Positions 1-7,187 of a stretch of 15,516 nucleotides of DNA are shown here, piece by piece (position 1 is the stretch's first letter; the number at the start of each line of letters is the position of its first letter). A model generated the notes under the pieces. That model searched no databases and had not been told where the DNA came from. It was given only the letters and a program-made list of their open reading frames with translations. The stretch comes from Chloroflexota bacterium. Lineage in GTDB: Bacteria; Chloroflexota; Anaerolineae; Anaerolineales; DRMV01. Location of the stretch: positions 1-15,516 of the forward strand of contig JAADEN010000068.1 of the NCBI GenBank assembly GCA_013153375.1, written 5' to 3'. Position numbers and translations under genes: made by a program.

Positions 1-298
1 GTTCGGGCGCGACCTCGGTCGCGGGCGGACCCGGCTCGGCCGCCGCGGAGGCGTCCTCGTTCTCCACCGCGACCAGCGCCAGCACCTCGCCCACGGGCAC
101 GGTCTCGCCCTCGGCGTGCAAAATCTTCACCACCGTGCCGGTCACCGGCGCGGGGATCTCCGTATCCACCTTGTCGGTGTTGACCTCCAACAAGGGATCG
201 CCTTCCTCGACGCGCTCACCTTCACGCACCAGCCATTGGCTGATGGTCGCTTCGATGACGCCTTCGCCCAAACGGGGCATCCGAACCTCGACAGGCAT
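1..298 (-). CDS. 2-oxo-acid dehydrogenase E2 component, N-terminal lipoyl domain (partial)
   Basis: Only the first 99 codons are in the window; the gene continues off the left edge. The start ATG (298-296) is preceded on the minus strand by GAGGAG (312-307) at about 8 bases. The protein opens with the lipoyl-domain pattern MPRLGEGVIEATI (residues 7-19) and has the lipoylation motif NTDKVDTEIPAP (40-51), with Lys43 as the expected lipoylated residue. The Ala/Glu/Pro-rich stretch from about residue 80 looks like the usual flexible linker before the peripheral-subunit-binding and catalytic domains, which are not visible. The family carries acyl groups between E1, E2 and E3 of pyruvate, 2-oxoglutarate or branched-chain dehydrogenases in the cytoplasm; which one cannot be told from this fragment. 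A biotin carrier is less likely because the lysine lies in a TDKV context and not in EAMKM. Confidence 0.88.
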   Translation of the reverse strand, partial: MPVEVRMPRLGEGVIEATISQWLVREGERVEEGDPLLEVNTDKVDTEIPAPVTGTVVKILHAEGETVPVGEVLALVAVENEDASAAAEPGPPATEVAPE

Positions 299-349
299 AG
301 GGCCAACTCCTCGTTGGGGTTAGGGCCTTCGCCCCGCGGCGTGCAAAGC

Positions 350-377
350 AAAAGGGAGCCGTTGCGGGCTCCCTTTT
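350..377 (-). terminator. Strong intrinsic terminator hairpin between the micro-ORF and the E2 gene
   Basis: Perfect 11-bp inverted repeat: AAAAGGGAGCC (350-360), 6-base loop, GGCTCCCTTTT (367-377). Read on the minus strand, the GC-rich stem is followed by TTTTGCTTTG, a usable U-tract. The first arm begins on the last base of the stop codon of the 30-codon ORF. The plus-strand reading also ends in TTTT, but no plus-strand gene precedes it. It separates the micro-ORF from the E2 start by about 50 bases. No clear promoter is visible in those 50 bases. Confidence 0.8.
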
Positions 378-469
378 CACGCGCGCGGGGGCTGGACCGT
401 AAGGACCAGAATGATAAGGATGAAAAACAAAACCGCGAGCACCGCGCTGCGTCCACCGGTGTCCGTCAT
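377..469 (-). CDS. 30-residue hypothetical single-pass membrane peptide
   Basis: A 30-codon ORF starts with ATG at 469 and ends with TGA at 379-377. After a polar N-terminus (MTDTGGRS) it has one uninterrupted hydrophobic segment, about residues 9-25 (AVLAVLFFILIILVLTV), and a short basic/proline end (QPPRA). A purine-rich stretch (GGAAAGAAGG) lies just upstream of the ATG and could serve as a ribosome binding site. The stop codon runs straight into the terminator stem, which suggests a transcribed short unit. I recognise no family. It could be a small membrane protein or a leader peptide tied to the terminator and the E2 gene. Short length makes chance occurrence possible, but a continuous TM-like segment, a purine-rich leader and an abutting terminator together argue for a real gene. 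Confidence 0.55.
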   Translation of the reverse strand: MTDTGGRSAVLAVLFFILIILVLTVQPPRA

Positions 470-503
470 GACCCTTCTTTCCGCTCGTCAAATGGACGGT
501 GCC

Positions 504-514
504 ATTTTACCATA
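504..514 (-). promoter_or_regulatory. Possible -10 region for the 30-codon ORF
   Basis: The minus strand reads TATGGTAAAAT here, in an A/T-richer patch about 35 bases upstream of the micro-ORF start. It contains the -10-like hexamers TATGGT and TAAAAT. No good -35 hexamer is found at 16-18 bases, so this is a weak call. Confidence 0.3.
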
Positions 515-581
515 AGTCCCATGGACGCCGTGGCCGCGGGGCCGACGCGGAACCTCATGCCGGCCTGGTGGTCGGCGATGC

Positions 582-587
582 TATACT
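582..587 (+). promoter_or_regulatory. Possible -10 (TATACT) for the lipoprotein gene
   Basis: TATACT lies about 100 bases upstream of the lipoprotein ATG, in the 217-base divergent gap between the micro-ORF (-) and the lipoprotein (+). No convincing -35 hexamer accompanies it. The rest of the gap (590-673) is GC-rich and I see no other site there except the ribosome binding site of the lipoprotein gene. Confidence 0.3.
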
Positions 588-686
588 GAAACATGAGCGC
601 CGGTGAAGCGCCGGCGCGTGGTGCGCCCGGCCCGCCCTTAGGCCGTGCTCGTGCTCCCCCGGAGCAGTTCCCCAAGGAGGGCCATC

Positions 687-2240
687 ATGCGACTTTTTCT
701 CCGGCTTCTCGCAGGGCTCGGGCTGCTTTTGGCTCTGGTGGCCTGCACTTCAGGCTCGCCGACCGCGCCGCCCGTCCTGCCCACATCCGTCTCGGTGACC
801 CAGGTTTCCGGCCCCACCGCGGCCCCCACCCTGACTGCGATTCGGATCGCGTTCCCCGCCGAGCCCCCGCTGGAAGCGCGCATCGAAGGCGACCTGCCCG
901 CGGGGGCACTTCAGCAGTACCGCTTTCCGGCTCGCGGCGGTGAAACGCTGACCCTCTCGCTGATCACCGAGCCGCCCCAAGGCGCGGTCTTGAGCCTGTG
1001 GGGTGCGGACGGCACCGTGTTGCTCAGCAATCACGCGGGCGCGCAGCACTGGAGCGGCGAGGTGCCCAGCACCCAGGACTACATCGTCGCGGTCCTGAGC
1101 CGCGACCAGGATGTGCACTACCTGCTGACCATCCAGCGCGTCGCGAGCACGCCAGCCCCCTCGCCGCCCGCGAGGCTGCAATTGGACGCGCACGGTCAAG
1201 GCCAGGTGGAGGGCACGCTGCAGCCCGGCGAAATCCGGCCCTTTGCGGTGTCCGCGCAGGCCGGCCAGGAATTGGAAGTCCACCTGAGCACCCAACCGCC
1301 CGGCAGCGCGATCCTGGCCATCTGGGGCGCGGACGGCACGGTGCTGCTCAGCGACCACGCGACCGCGACCCAGTGGCGGGGGAAAATCCCTCAAACCCAA
1401 GACTACATGCTGGCGGTCATCGGCGGGCCGAACGCGGCGACCTTCACTTTGACGGTGCAGGCGCGCGGCCCGGAACCTCAAGCGACGCCCGAGAGCCCGT
1501 CCACCCCTCCTAAGGCCACCGCCACCCCGGCGCCGACGGCCACGCCCACGGCCAGCGCAGCGCAGCATCCCCAGGCGCAGCGGCTGGTCTTCGAGCCCGG
1601 CGGACGCACGGCCCAAACCCTGGGCGTGTTGGAGGCCGGCCAGCAGGCGCGGTATGTGATCTCGGGCCGCCGGGGCGCGACCATGACCGTCACCCTGTCG
1701 CTGGATCCCGCGGAGGGCGCGACTCTGGCCATCTGGGGCGCGGACGGCACGGTGCTGCTCAGCGACCACGCGGGCGCGACGCACTGGCGCGGCGTCCTGC
1801 CCGCGGATCAGGATTATTACATCCAGGTGATGGCAGCGCCTGAGAAGGTGTACTACGCGCTGCGGGTGGACATGACGGACGCCGCGGGCGCGGCCCCCAC
1901 CCCCACGCCCACGCCCATCCGCATCACATTTCCGCCTGGGGGCACGGCCATGCGGGTGGAGGGCGAGGTGCCGCCGCAGGACGCGGTGTACTATGTCTTG
2001 CGCGCGGCCAAGGACCAGGAGATGCGGGTGCGGCTCGAAGTGCCCACCCAGGAAGACGGAACGCCCGCCGCGCGGCTGAGCATCTGGGGCGCGGACGGCA
2101 CGGTGCTGCTCAGCGGCCATACGGTGGCCACGGCCTGGACGGGCACCCTGCCCGCAACGCAGGACTACTTCATCCTGATCCAAACCAACCGCAACACGGC
2201 CGTACCGTATCGCCTGGAAGTGGAAATTCCCGCGCCGTAG
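687..2240 (+). CDS. Lipoprotein with four WGADGTVLLS beta-domain repeats
   Basis: 517 residues, starting at ATG 687 behind a strong AAGGAGGG (674-681). An upstream in-frame start at 645 would place the signal peptide internally, so it is not used. The N-terminus is a lipoprotein signal (MRLFLRLLAGLG, hydrophobic core, lipobox LVAC with Cys20), predicting lipid anchoring at the outer face of the membrane. Four domains of roughly 95-115 residues follow. Each contains WGADGTVLLS (W at residues 105, 213, 350, 467), then a W-x-G-x-(L/I)P turn and a (T/D)QDY strand. A Pro/Thr/Ala-rich linker (about 262-290) separates repeats 2 and 3, and a TPTPTPTP tract precedes repeat 4. Domain shape and strand pattern resemble PPC-like bacterial beta-sandwich modules of extracellular proteins, but the exact family is not certain and no catalytic motif is seen. 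Likely a surface-exposed structural or ligand-binding protein. It is transcribed alone and converges on the prepilin peptidase gene. Confidence 0.85.
   Translation: MRLFLRLLAGLGLLLALVACTSGSPTAPPVLPTSVSVTQVSGPTAAPTLTAIRIAFPAEPPLEARIEGDLPAGALQQYRFPARGGETLTLSLITEPPQGAVLSLWGADGTVLLSNHAGAQHWSGEVPSTQDYIVAVLSRDQDVHYLLTIQRVASTPAPSPPARLQLDAHGQGQVEGTLQPGEIRPFAVSAQAGQELEVHLSTQPPGSAILAIWGADGTVLLSDHATATQWRGKIPQTQDYMLAVIGGPNAATFTLTVQARGPEPQATPESPSTPPKATATPAPTATPTASAAQHPQAQRLVFEPGGRTAQTLGVLEAGQQARYVISGRRGATMTVTLSLDPAEGATLAIWGADGTVLLSDHAGATHWRGVLPADQDYYIQVMAAPEKVYYALRVDMTDAAGAAPTPTPTPIRITFPPGGTAMRVEGEVPPQDAVYYVLRAAKDQEMRVRLEVPTQEDGTPAARLSIWGADGTVLLSGHTVATAWTGTLPATQDYFILIQTNRNTAVPYRLEVEIPAP
999..2115 (+). repeat. 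Intragenic DNA repeat within the lipoprotein gene (four copies)
   Basis: The segment encoding WGADGTVLLS recurs at about 999-1040, 1320-1361, 1731-1772 and 2082-2115. Copies 2 and 3 are identical over 48 bases (1314-1361 and 1725-1772). Copy 4 matches them over 34 bases (2082-2115). Copy 1 carries several silent or near-silent differences. The protein outside these cores is much more diverged between copies. Confidence 0.85.
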
Positions 2241-2284
2241 ATCCTCGAGGGCCGAGCGTCAGCCAAGGGCGAGCGCGGCGCAGC

Positions 2285-2309
2285 GGGGGCGGAGGGCATC
2301 TCCGCCCCC
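2285..2309. terminator. GC-rich hairpin between convergent genes
   Basis: A perfect 10-bp inverted repeat, GGGGGCGGAG (2285-2294) and CTCCGCCCCC (2300-2309), with a 5-base loop, sits in the 85-base gap between the lipoprotein stop (2240) and the prepilin peptidase stop (2326). Neither side has a T-tract, so it may act as a bidirectional transcript end or 3' stabiliser, not a classical intrinsic terminator. Confidence 0.5.
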
Positions 2310-2325
2310 GGCGCGGTCCGAAGCC

Positions 2326-3051
2326 TCACAGCAACAAGCCCCAGGCCGCGGCCAGCAAGAAGGGCGCGTAGGGCAGATACACGCCGCCGGCCCAACCCCG
2401 GCCGCGCAGCGCGCACACGGCCAGGAGCAGCAAACTGAACGCGCCGGCCAGCAGAATGCCCCACACCAGCCCCGCGAGCACGCCCGGCCAGCCCAACACC
2501 GCGCCCAGCACGGCCATGAGCAGCACATCGCCGAAGCCCAGGGGCTCCTCCGCGGCGCGCAAACGGCGCTGGAGCAGCCGCCCCAGGCCGTAGAGGATCA
2601 GCATGAGCGCCGCGCCCGCGGCCACCCCGGCCAGGGTGACCACCCAGCCCCGCCGGACCACGCCCAGGGCCACGCCGTAGGCCAGTCCCACGGCCAGCAG
2701 TTCGGGCAGCACCACCCGATGCTCCAGGTCGATCACGGCCAGGAGCAGGAAGTACAGCGTCAGGGGCCACAGCCAGCCGAAACTGAGTTTGGTGGGCTCG
2801 ACCCGCAGGAAGACGGTCAGGGCCGCGGTGAGGGCCATGAGCAGCCAGGGCCGTTTGGCGCGATAGCCGCAATGGGGGCAGGGGCGCAGGTTGAACGCGT
2901 ACTCCCGCCACGAACGCAGCGTCCGGCAGCGCGGGCAACGGCGGGCCGCGGCCGGGCCGTAGGGCAGCACATCGGCCAGCGCGGAGATCCCCAGCCCGGC
3001 CAGCGCGCCCAGCCCGGCCCACAAGAGCAGATCCCCCCAACCCAACGGCAT
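2326..3051 (-). CDS. Prepilin peptidase (type IV leader peptidase, GspO/PilD-like)
   Basis: 241 residues from ATG 3051, two bases after the TAG of the SH3 gene. This integral membrane aspartic protease family cleaves (and often N-methylates) type IV prepilin-like leaders at the cytoplasmic face. The sequence shows a zinc-binding pair CPRC (39-42) and CPHC (58-61), the first catalytic aspartate in VIDLEHRVVLP (Asp108) and the second in GFGDV (Asp175), with about seven hydrophobic segments. The usual Lys after the second Asp (GxGDxK) is replaced by Leu (GFGDVLL), so the site is recognisable but not canonical. The N-terminal domain is shorter than in PilD (about 290 residues). Last gene of the ffh–moeA–SH3–peptidase operon. 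Its substrates (pilins) are not in the window. Confidence 0.87.
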   Translation of the reverse strand: MPLGWGDLLLWAGLGALAGLGISALADVLPYGPAAARRCPRCRTLRSWREYAFNLRPCPHCGYRAKRPWLLMALTAALTVFLRVEPTKLSFGWLWPLTLYFLLLAVIDLEHRVVLPELLAVGLAYGVALGVVRRGWVVTLAGVAAGAALMLILYGLGRLLQRRLRAAEEPLGFGDVLLMAVLGAVLGWPGVLAGLVWGILLAGAFSLLLLAVCALRGRGWAGGVYLPYAPFLLAAAWGLLL

Positions 3052-3053
3052 GG

Positions 3054-3677
3054 CTATCGCTCCCGCAAGAAGGACACCACCAGCCCCAGCCCGCCCAGCA
3101 CCGTCAAACTGAGGATGACCACCGCGACGGGGAAACGGGCCGTGGTCTGGGGCGGGGGCGGGAAGGTGGGCAGCACCAGCGACGGCGGCGGGGTGAAGGT
3201 GGGCAACACGGTGGGCGTGGGCTGCAACTCGTACTGGGCCATCAGGGTGGGGTCCGGCGTGGGGATGTACTCGGGCGTGGGCGTGGGCGGCGGCGTGACC
3301 TGGGGCGGCAGGCCGTTTTCGACCTTGACCAGCGAGGCGAACACCCAGCCCGTGCCCTCGGGCGCGCCGGGGTACACGATTTGGATCCACTTCTCGGTGC
3401 GGGCCAGCGCGGGGGCCTTCTGGCCCAGCACCAGAATGCCCACTGTGGGATAGTCCACCCCTGGGCCGGCGCGCACATTGATTTGATACTCGCCGTTGCC
3501 CACCACCACGATGTACGGGCCGCTGAAGGTGGGCGTGGCCAGGGGGGACGGGGTTTGGGCCCGCGCCGGCGCGGGCGCGCACCAGGCCCATAGCGCGGCC
3601 AGGGCCAACGCCAGCGCGATGGCCCAGGCGGTCAGGCGACGGGGAAGGGAGGCGGGGCCTTGGCGTGGGGTCTTCAT
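3054..3677 (-). CDS. Secreted/membrane-anchored SH3-domain protein
   Basis: 207 residues. The start ATG at 3677 overlaps the moeA stop as ATGA, indicating translational coupling. An in-frame start further upstream would lie inside moeA and leave the signal peptide internal. The N-terminus is a signal peptide (basic start, hydrophobic core about 16-32, cleavage-like ARA-Q near residue 40). It is followed by one bacterial SH3 domain (about 52-120) with the typical YQINVRAGPGVDYPTVG core and GTGWVFASLV end. Then comes a Pro/Thr linker (about 124-180) with repeated PTPTP and a final TM helix (about 183-203) ending in RER, so the SH3 domain should face outside. The family often binds cell-wall or surface ligands. 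Its place next to a prepilin peptidase may hint at an envelope or pilus role, but this is only context. Confidence 0.82.
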   Translation of the reverse strand: MKTPRQGPASLPRRLTAWAIALALALAALWAWCAPAPARAQTPSPLATPTFSGPYIVVVGNGEYQINVRAGPGVDYPTVGILVLGQKAPALARTEKWIQIVYPGAPEGTGWVFASLVKVENGLPPQVTPPPTPTPEYIPTPDPTLMAQYELQPTPTVLPTFTPPPSLVLPTFPPPPQTTARFPVAVVILSLTVLGGLGLVVSFLRER

Positions 3678-4906
3678 CGCAGCACGAACACATCCACCTC
3701 GGTGCCCGCGGCCAGGCCCGTCGCGTCGGCCGGGACGCGAATCAGGCCGTCGGCCTCCACCAGGCGGAAGATGAGGTTGCTCTTGTAGAACACCACATCG
3801 GCCCAAAAGCGCCCGTCCTCCTCGCGCAGGCGCACGGGGATCCACTCCTCACGGCCGGCCTCGGAGGGCGCGTGGTTGGCCAGGGTGGCGCGCCAGCGGG
3901 GCCAGGGCCGGGGCTGCGCGTTTTGCAGCCGCTCCAGCGCGGGCACCACCAGCCACAGGGTGTTGACCAGCGCGCTCACGGGATTGCCCGGCAGGCCGAC
4001 CACGGGCTTGCCCTGGGCCACGCCCAGGATGGTGGGCTTGCCCGGTTTGGTGCGCAGGCCGTGGGCCAGCACACCGGGCTTCCCCAGGCGATCGATGACC
4101 CGCGCGGTCATGTCGCGGGTGCTGGCCGACGAGCCCGCGGTGATGACCACCAGGTCGGTCTCGGCCAGCGCCTTCTGCGCGGCCGCGAAGAGCGCGTCTT
4201 CGTCGTCGGGCACGATGCCGTAGCGGAGCGGTTCCCCCGCCCACTGCTGCACCACCGCGCTCAGGGTGTAGGAGTTGACATCCCGCACCTGGCCGGGGCG
4301 CAGGGGCGCGTCGGGAGGCACCACCTCGTCGCCGGTGGAGATGATGCCCACCCGCACCTGCCGGGCCACGGCCACGCGCGTGCGGCCCAGGGCCATCAGG
4401 CCGCCCACCTCGGGCGAGCGCAGGCGCCGGCCCGCGGGCATGATGACCTGGCCCGCGGCCACATCCTCCCCCACCTGGATGATGTTCTCGCCCACGGCCA
4501 CGGCCCGCAGGATTTCCACCTCCCCCTCCCGGCTGGCCTGGGTGTACTCCAGCATGACCACCGCGTCCGCGCCCTCGGGCACCATGCCGCCCGTGTGGAT
4601 GAGCGCGGCCTGGCCGGGCTGCAGGGCGAAGGGCGCGGCCGCGCCCATGGGCACCTCGCCCACCACGGTCAAATACGCGGGCAACGACTCAGACGCGCCG
4701 TGGGTGTCCGCGGCCCGCACCGCGTAGCCGTCCACGGTAGAGCGGCGAAATCCGGGGATGGGCTCCGCCGCGGCGATGTCCTCGGCCAGCACCCGGCCCA
4801 GCGCGTCCGGCACGGGCAGGGTCTCCGCGTCCACCCGGTGGGTGACCGCGGCCAGCCACTCGCGGCGGGCCTGGTCAGGATCGGCCAACACCAGGAATTC
4901 GGGCAT
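3674..4906 (-). CDS. moeA: Molybdopterin molybdenumtransferase MoeA
   Basis: 410 residues, the usual family length. ATG at 4906 is preceded by GGAGGT at about 6 bases, and ffh ends 13 bases upstream. MoeA inserts molybdate into adenylated molybdopterin to make the molybdenum cofactor in the cytoplasm. Visible motifs: RRSTVDGYAVRAADT (54-68), GGMVPEGADAVVMLE (106-120), VGEDVAAGQVIMPAG (145-159), GIISTGDEVV (187-196), the RDVNSYTL segment (208-215), the glycine-rich TAGSSASTRDMT (256-267) in the MoCF-binding domain, and LPGNPVSALV (305-314). The common GGVSVGxxD loop is AGSSASTRD here, a variant seen in some MoeA relatives, with the following Asp265 kept. The C-terminal domain IV (about 335-410) is complete. 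No other molybdenum cofactor gene is in the window. Confidence 0.92.
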   Translation of the reverse strand: MPEFLVLADPDQARREWLAAVTHRVDAETLPVPDALGRVLAEDIAAAEPIPGFRRSTVDGYAVRAADTHGASESLPAYLTVVGEVPMGAAAPFALQPGQAALIHTGGMVPEGADAVVMLEYTQASREGEVEILRAVAVGENIIQVGEDVAAGQVIMPAGRRLRSPEVGGLMALGRTRVAVARQVRVGIISTGDEVVPPDAPLRPGQVRDVNSYTLSAVVQQWAGEPLRYGIVPDDEDALFAAAQKALAETDLVVITAGSSASTRDMTARVIDRLGKPGVLAHGLRTKPGKPTILGVAQGKPVVGLPGNPVSALVNTLWLVVPALERLQNAQPRPWPRWRATLANHAPSEAGREEWIPVRLREEDGRFWADVVFYKSNLIFRLVEADGLIRVPADATGLAAGTEVDVFVLR

Positions 4907-4919
4907 GATGACCTCCGTG

Positions 4920-6302
4920 TCAGCGTCGTTTGCGGCCCAGGCCGCGGCTCAGGCCGCCCAGCCCTCCGAAGCCGCCCAAGCCGCCGAAGAGCCGATTGAG
5001 CCCGCCGGGGCCCATCTTGCCCAGTTGTTTGAACATGCGCTTCATCTGGCGATACTGGCGGATGAGTTCGTTCACATCCTGCACCGTGGTGCCCGAGCCG
5101 CGCGCGATGCGGCGCTTGCGGCTGGCGTTGAGAATCTCGGGGCGGCGGCGCTCTTCGGGCGTCATGGAGTTGATGATGGCTTCGACCTTCTTCAGTTGCT
5201 TTTCGGCCTGCTGCGGATCGATTTGCCGCGCGGCCTTGCCCAAATCGCCGGGCAACATCTCCAAAATCTTGCCGATGGGGCCCAGTTTGCGCACCTGGCG
5301 CAGTTGCGCGGCGTAGTCCTCCAGGGTGAACTCGCCCCGCAACATGCGTTCCACCTGCTTCTCGGCCTCTTCCTCGTCCAGGGCCTCCTCGGCCTTCTGG
5401 ATGAGGCCCAGCACATCGCCCATGCCCAGGATGCGCGAGGCCAGGCGCTCGGGGTCGTAGGTCTCCAGCGCGTCCAGTTTCTCGCCCGTGCCCAGCAGTT
5501 TGATGGGCACGCCCGTGACCGCGCGGATGGAGATGGCCGCGCCGCCGCGCGCGTCGCCGTCCATCTTGGTCAGCACCAGACCGGTCAGGGGCAGGGCGGA
5601 CCGAAAACCCTGGGCCACGGAGACGGCCTCCTGGCCGATCATCGCGTCCACCACCAGCAGCACCTCCGCGGGCTGCACCCGCGCCGCGATCTGGTGGACT
5701 TCGTCCATCAGGGCCTGGTCCAGTTGCGAGCGGCCCGCGGTGTCCACGATGAGCACGCTGTACCCGCCCTCCGCGGCCTGGCGATGGGCGCGGGCCACCA
5801 GTTCGGGCGGCGGCACGCCCTCCTCGTAGTACACGGGGATGCCCAACTGCTGGCCCAGGGTTTGCAACTGCTGCACCGCGGCCGGACGGTAGGGGTCCGC
5901 GGCCACCAGCATCACCCGCTCGCCCTGCTTGCGCAGGTGGCGGGCCAGTTTGGCCGCGGTGGTGGTCTTGCCCGAGCCCTGCAAGCCCACCAGCAGGATG
6001 ACCCGCGGCTTGGGGCCGGTCAGGCGCAGGGGCTCGGGCTCGCCCAGGGTGTGCACCAGTTCGTCGTGCACGATTTTGATGACCTGCTGCGCGGGCAGCA
6101 GGGCCTTGGAGATCTGCTGCCCCACCGCGCGCTCCTTGACCCGCTGCACGAAGTCCTTGACCACCTTGTAGTGGACATCGGCTTCGAGCAGGGCCAGGCG
6201 CACCTCGCGCATGGCCGCGTCCACATCCTTCTCGGTCAGGCGGCCGCGGCGACGGATTTTGTCGAAGACCTGGTTCAAGCGTTCGCTGAGTTGATCGAAC
6301 AT
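4920..6302 (-). CDS. ffh: Signal recognition particle protein Ffh (SRP54)
   Basis: 460 residues, full length. ATG at 6302 sits behind GGAGGAAT. Ffh binds 4.5S RNA and signal peptides and, with FtsY, targets nascent proteins to the membrane. The N-domain (1-95) is followed by the GTPase domain: P-loop GLQGSGKTTT (106-115), DPYRPAA (136-142), DTAGR (187-191), TKMDGDARGG (245-254). The M-domain (about 295-435) carries the RNA-binding signature SRKRRIARGSGTT (394-406). A Gly/Leu/Arg-rich tail (GGLGGFGGLGG) ends the protein, as in many Ffh proteins. First gene of the operon, transcribed from the promoter at 6360-6388. Linkage to a prepilin peptidase and an SH3 secretory protein is unusual but both depend on membrane targeting. 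Confidence 0.97.
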   Translation of the reverse strand: MFDQLSERLNQVFDKIRRRGRLTEKDVDAAMREVRLALLEADVHYKVVKDFVQRVKERAVGQQISKALLPAQQVIKIVHDELVHTLGEPEPLRLTGPKPRVILLVGLQGSGKTTTAAKLARHLRKQGERVMLVAADPYRPAAVQQLQTLGQQLGIPVYYEEGVPPPELVARAHRQAAEGGYSVLIVDTAGRSQLDQALMDEVHQIAARVQPAEVLLVVDAMIGQEAVSVAQGFRSALPLTGLVLTKMDGDARGGAAISIRAVTGVPIKLLGTGEKLDALETYDPERLASRILGMGDVLGLIQKAEEALDEEEAEKQVERMLRGEFTLEDYAAQLRQVRKLGPIGKILEMLPGDLGKAARQIDPQQAEKQLKKVEAIINSMTPEERRRPEILNASRKRRIARGSGTTVQDVNELIRQYRQMKRMFKQLGKMGPGGLNRLFGGLGGFGGLGGLSRGLGRKRR

Positions 6303-6359
6303 GGATTCCTCCGCGGGCGGGCCGAGGCGCGCCGCGCCCGGCCCGCGGGTGCGGGCTTC

Positions 6360-6388
6360 ATTGTAGCGGTTGGGCCCCGCGGGGTCAA
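6360..6388 (-). promoter_or_regulatory. Sigma-70-type promoter of ffh operon
   Basis: Minus strand: -35 TTGACC (6388-6383), exactly 17 bases, -10 TACAAT (6365-6360). The start point is expected near 6353, giving a leader of about 50 bases that is very GC-rich. It lies just downstream of the methyltransferase stop (6423), with no clear terminator in between, so read-through from the MBL cluster is also possible. Confidence 0.75.
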
Positions 6389-6422
6389 GTGAGCGCCGGC
6401 GAAAGCCGCGGCCCGTCTCCGC

Positions 6423-7172
6423 CTACGCGGCGGGAGGCGCGGGGATCTTCTCCACCACCCAGAAGTGCGATAGGCCCAGAATGCGCAGGGGAGTGCGTTC
6501 CAGCGCGTGCAGCAGCGCGCGCAGCGCGCGGCCCGGCCCCGGCCAGCGGGCGATGATGTTGTCGTACGCGCCGAAGATCACCGTGCGCTGCACGAAGCGC
6601 ACGGGCAGGCCCGCGAACAGCCGCGCCAGGTCGCCGCGGGTGTACACCCGCACATGGGGAGCCAGGCGATCGCGCCAGCGCCGCGGCAGATAGTTCACCA
6701 AAGGGATGTTGCCGAAGCGGTAGCGTCCCCGCCAGTAGATGCCGTGGGTCTCGAAGGGATAGCCCCGATTGGGCACGAACAGCACCAGCCGGCCGCCGGG
6801 CTTGAGCACCCGCACCATCTCCCGCACCGCGGCCCGGTCGTCGCGCACATGCTCCAGCACCTCGTGGCTGAGCACGAAGTCGAAAGCGGACGCGGGAAAG
6901 GGCAGGGCCTCGCCCGCGGCGTTGACCACGGGCCCGTGCGCGGCGGCCTGGCGGGCCCAGGCGAAGTCGTACTCCAGGCCCACGATGCGCCCCCGGCTGT
7001 GGGCCCGCAGGTGGGCCAGGTACATGCCCACGCCGCAGCCGTTCTCCAGGCCCACGCCGTGCACGCGGGGGCCGATGGCCGCCAGAATCATGCGCAAGCG
7101 GCGCTCCTGCCCGGCGCGCCACACGAAGGACGGCGCGCCCAGCGCGGCGAATTTGTCGGTGGGGGTGGTCAT
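6423..7172 (-). CDS. Class I SAM-dependent methyltransferase
   Basis: 249 residues. ATG at 7172 follows GAGGTTCGGC, 15 bases after the membrane-protein stop. The Rossmann-type methyltransferase fold is clear: motif I GLENGCGVGMYL (41-52), acidic end of strand 2 GLEYD (65-69), the GEALPFPASAFDFVLSHEVL segment (87-106), and VLKPGGRLVLFVPN (122-135). This layout is the Methyltransf_11/UbiE-like type. The acceptor is not identifiable; the C-terminal half has aromatic residues (IYWRGRYRFGN, 145-155) that may shape the acceptor site. Last gene of the MBL–STAS–membrane–methyltransferase cluster. Small-molecule or lipid methylation is plausible, but unproven. Confidence 0.88.
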   Translation of the reverse strand: MTTPTDKFAALGAPSFVWRAGQERRLRMILAAIGPRVHGVGLENGCGVGMYLAHLRAHSRGRIVGLEYDFAWARQAAAHGPVVNAAGEALPFPASAFDFVLSHEVLEHVRDDRAAVREMVRVLKPGGRLVLFVPNRGYPFETHGIYWRGRYRFGNIPLVNYLPRRWRDRLAPHVRVYTRGDLARLFAGLPVRFVQRTVIFGAYDNIIARWPGPGRALRALLHALERTPLRILGLSHFWVVEKIPAPPAA

Positions 7173-7187
7173 GCCGAACCTCGGTGG

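Noticed and set aside
645..686. Upstream in-frame start of the lipoprotein at 645
   Set aside because: It would add 14 residues before the signal peptide and has no ribosome site, whereas ATG 687 has AAGGAGGG.
750..2183. A 477-codon minus-strand frame opposite the lipoprotein gene
   Set aside because: The plus-strand frame has a strong ribosome site, a lipoprotein signal and clear domain repeats; the minus frame is Arg/Gly/His-rich without features.
3665..6392. Long plus-strand open frames opposite moeA and ffh (3665-4999, 4758-6392)
   Set aside because: They mirror moeA and ffh, which are unambiguous by motif. The translated frames are Gln/His/Leu/Ala-rich without domains.
6385..6420. GAAA-loop hairpin after the methyltransferase gene as a terminator
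   Set aside because: The stem is about 4 bp and no U-tract follows.
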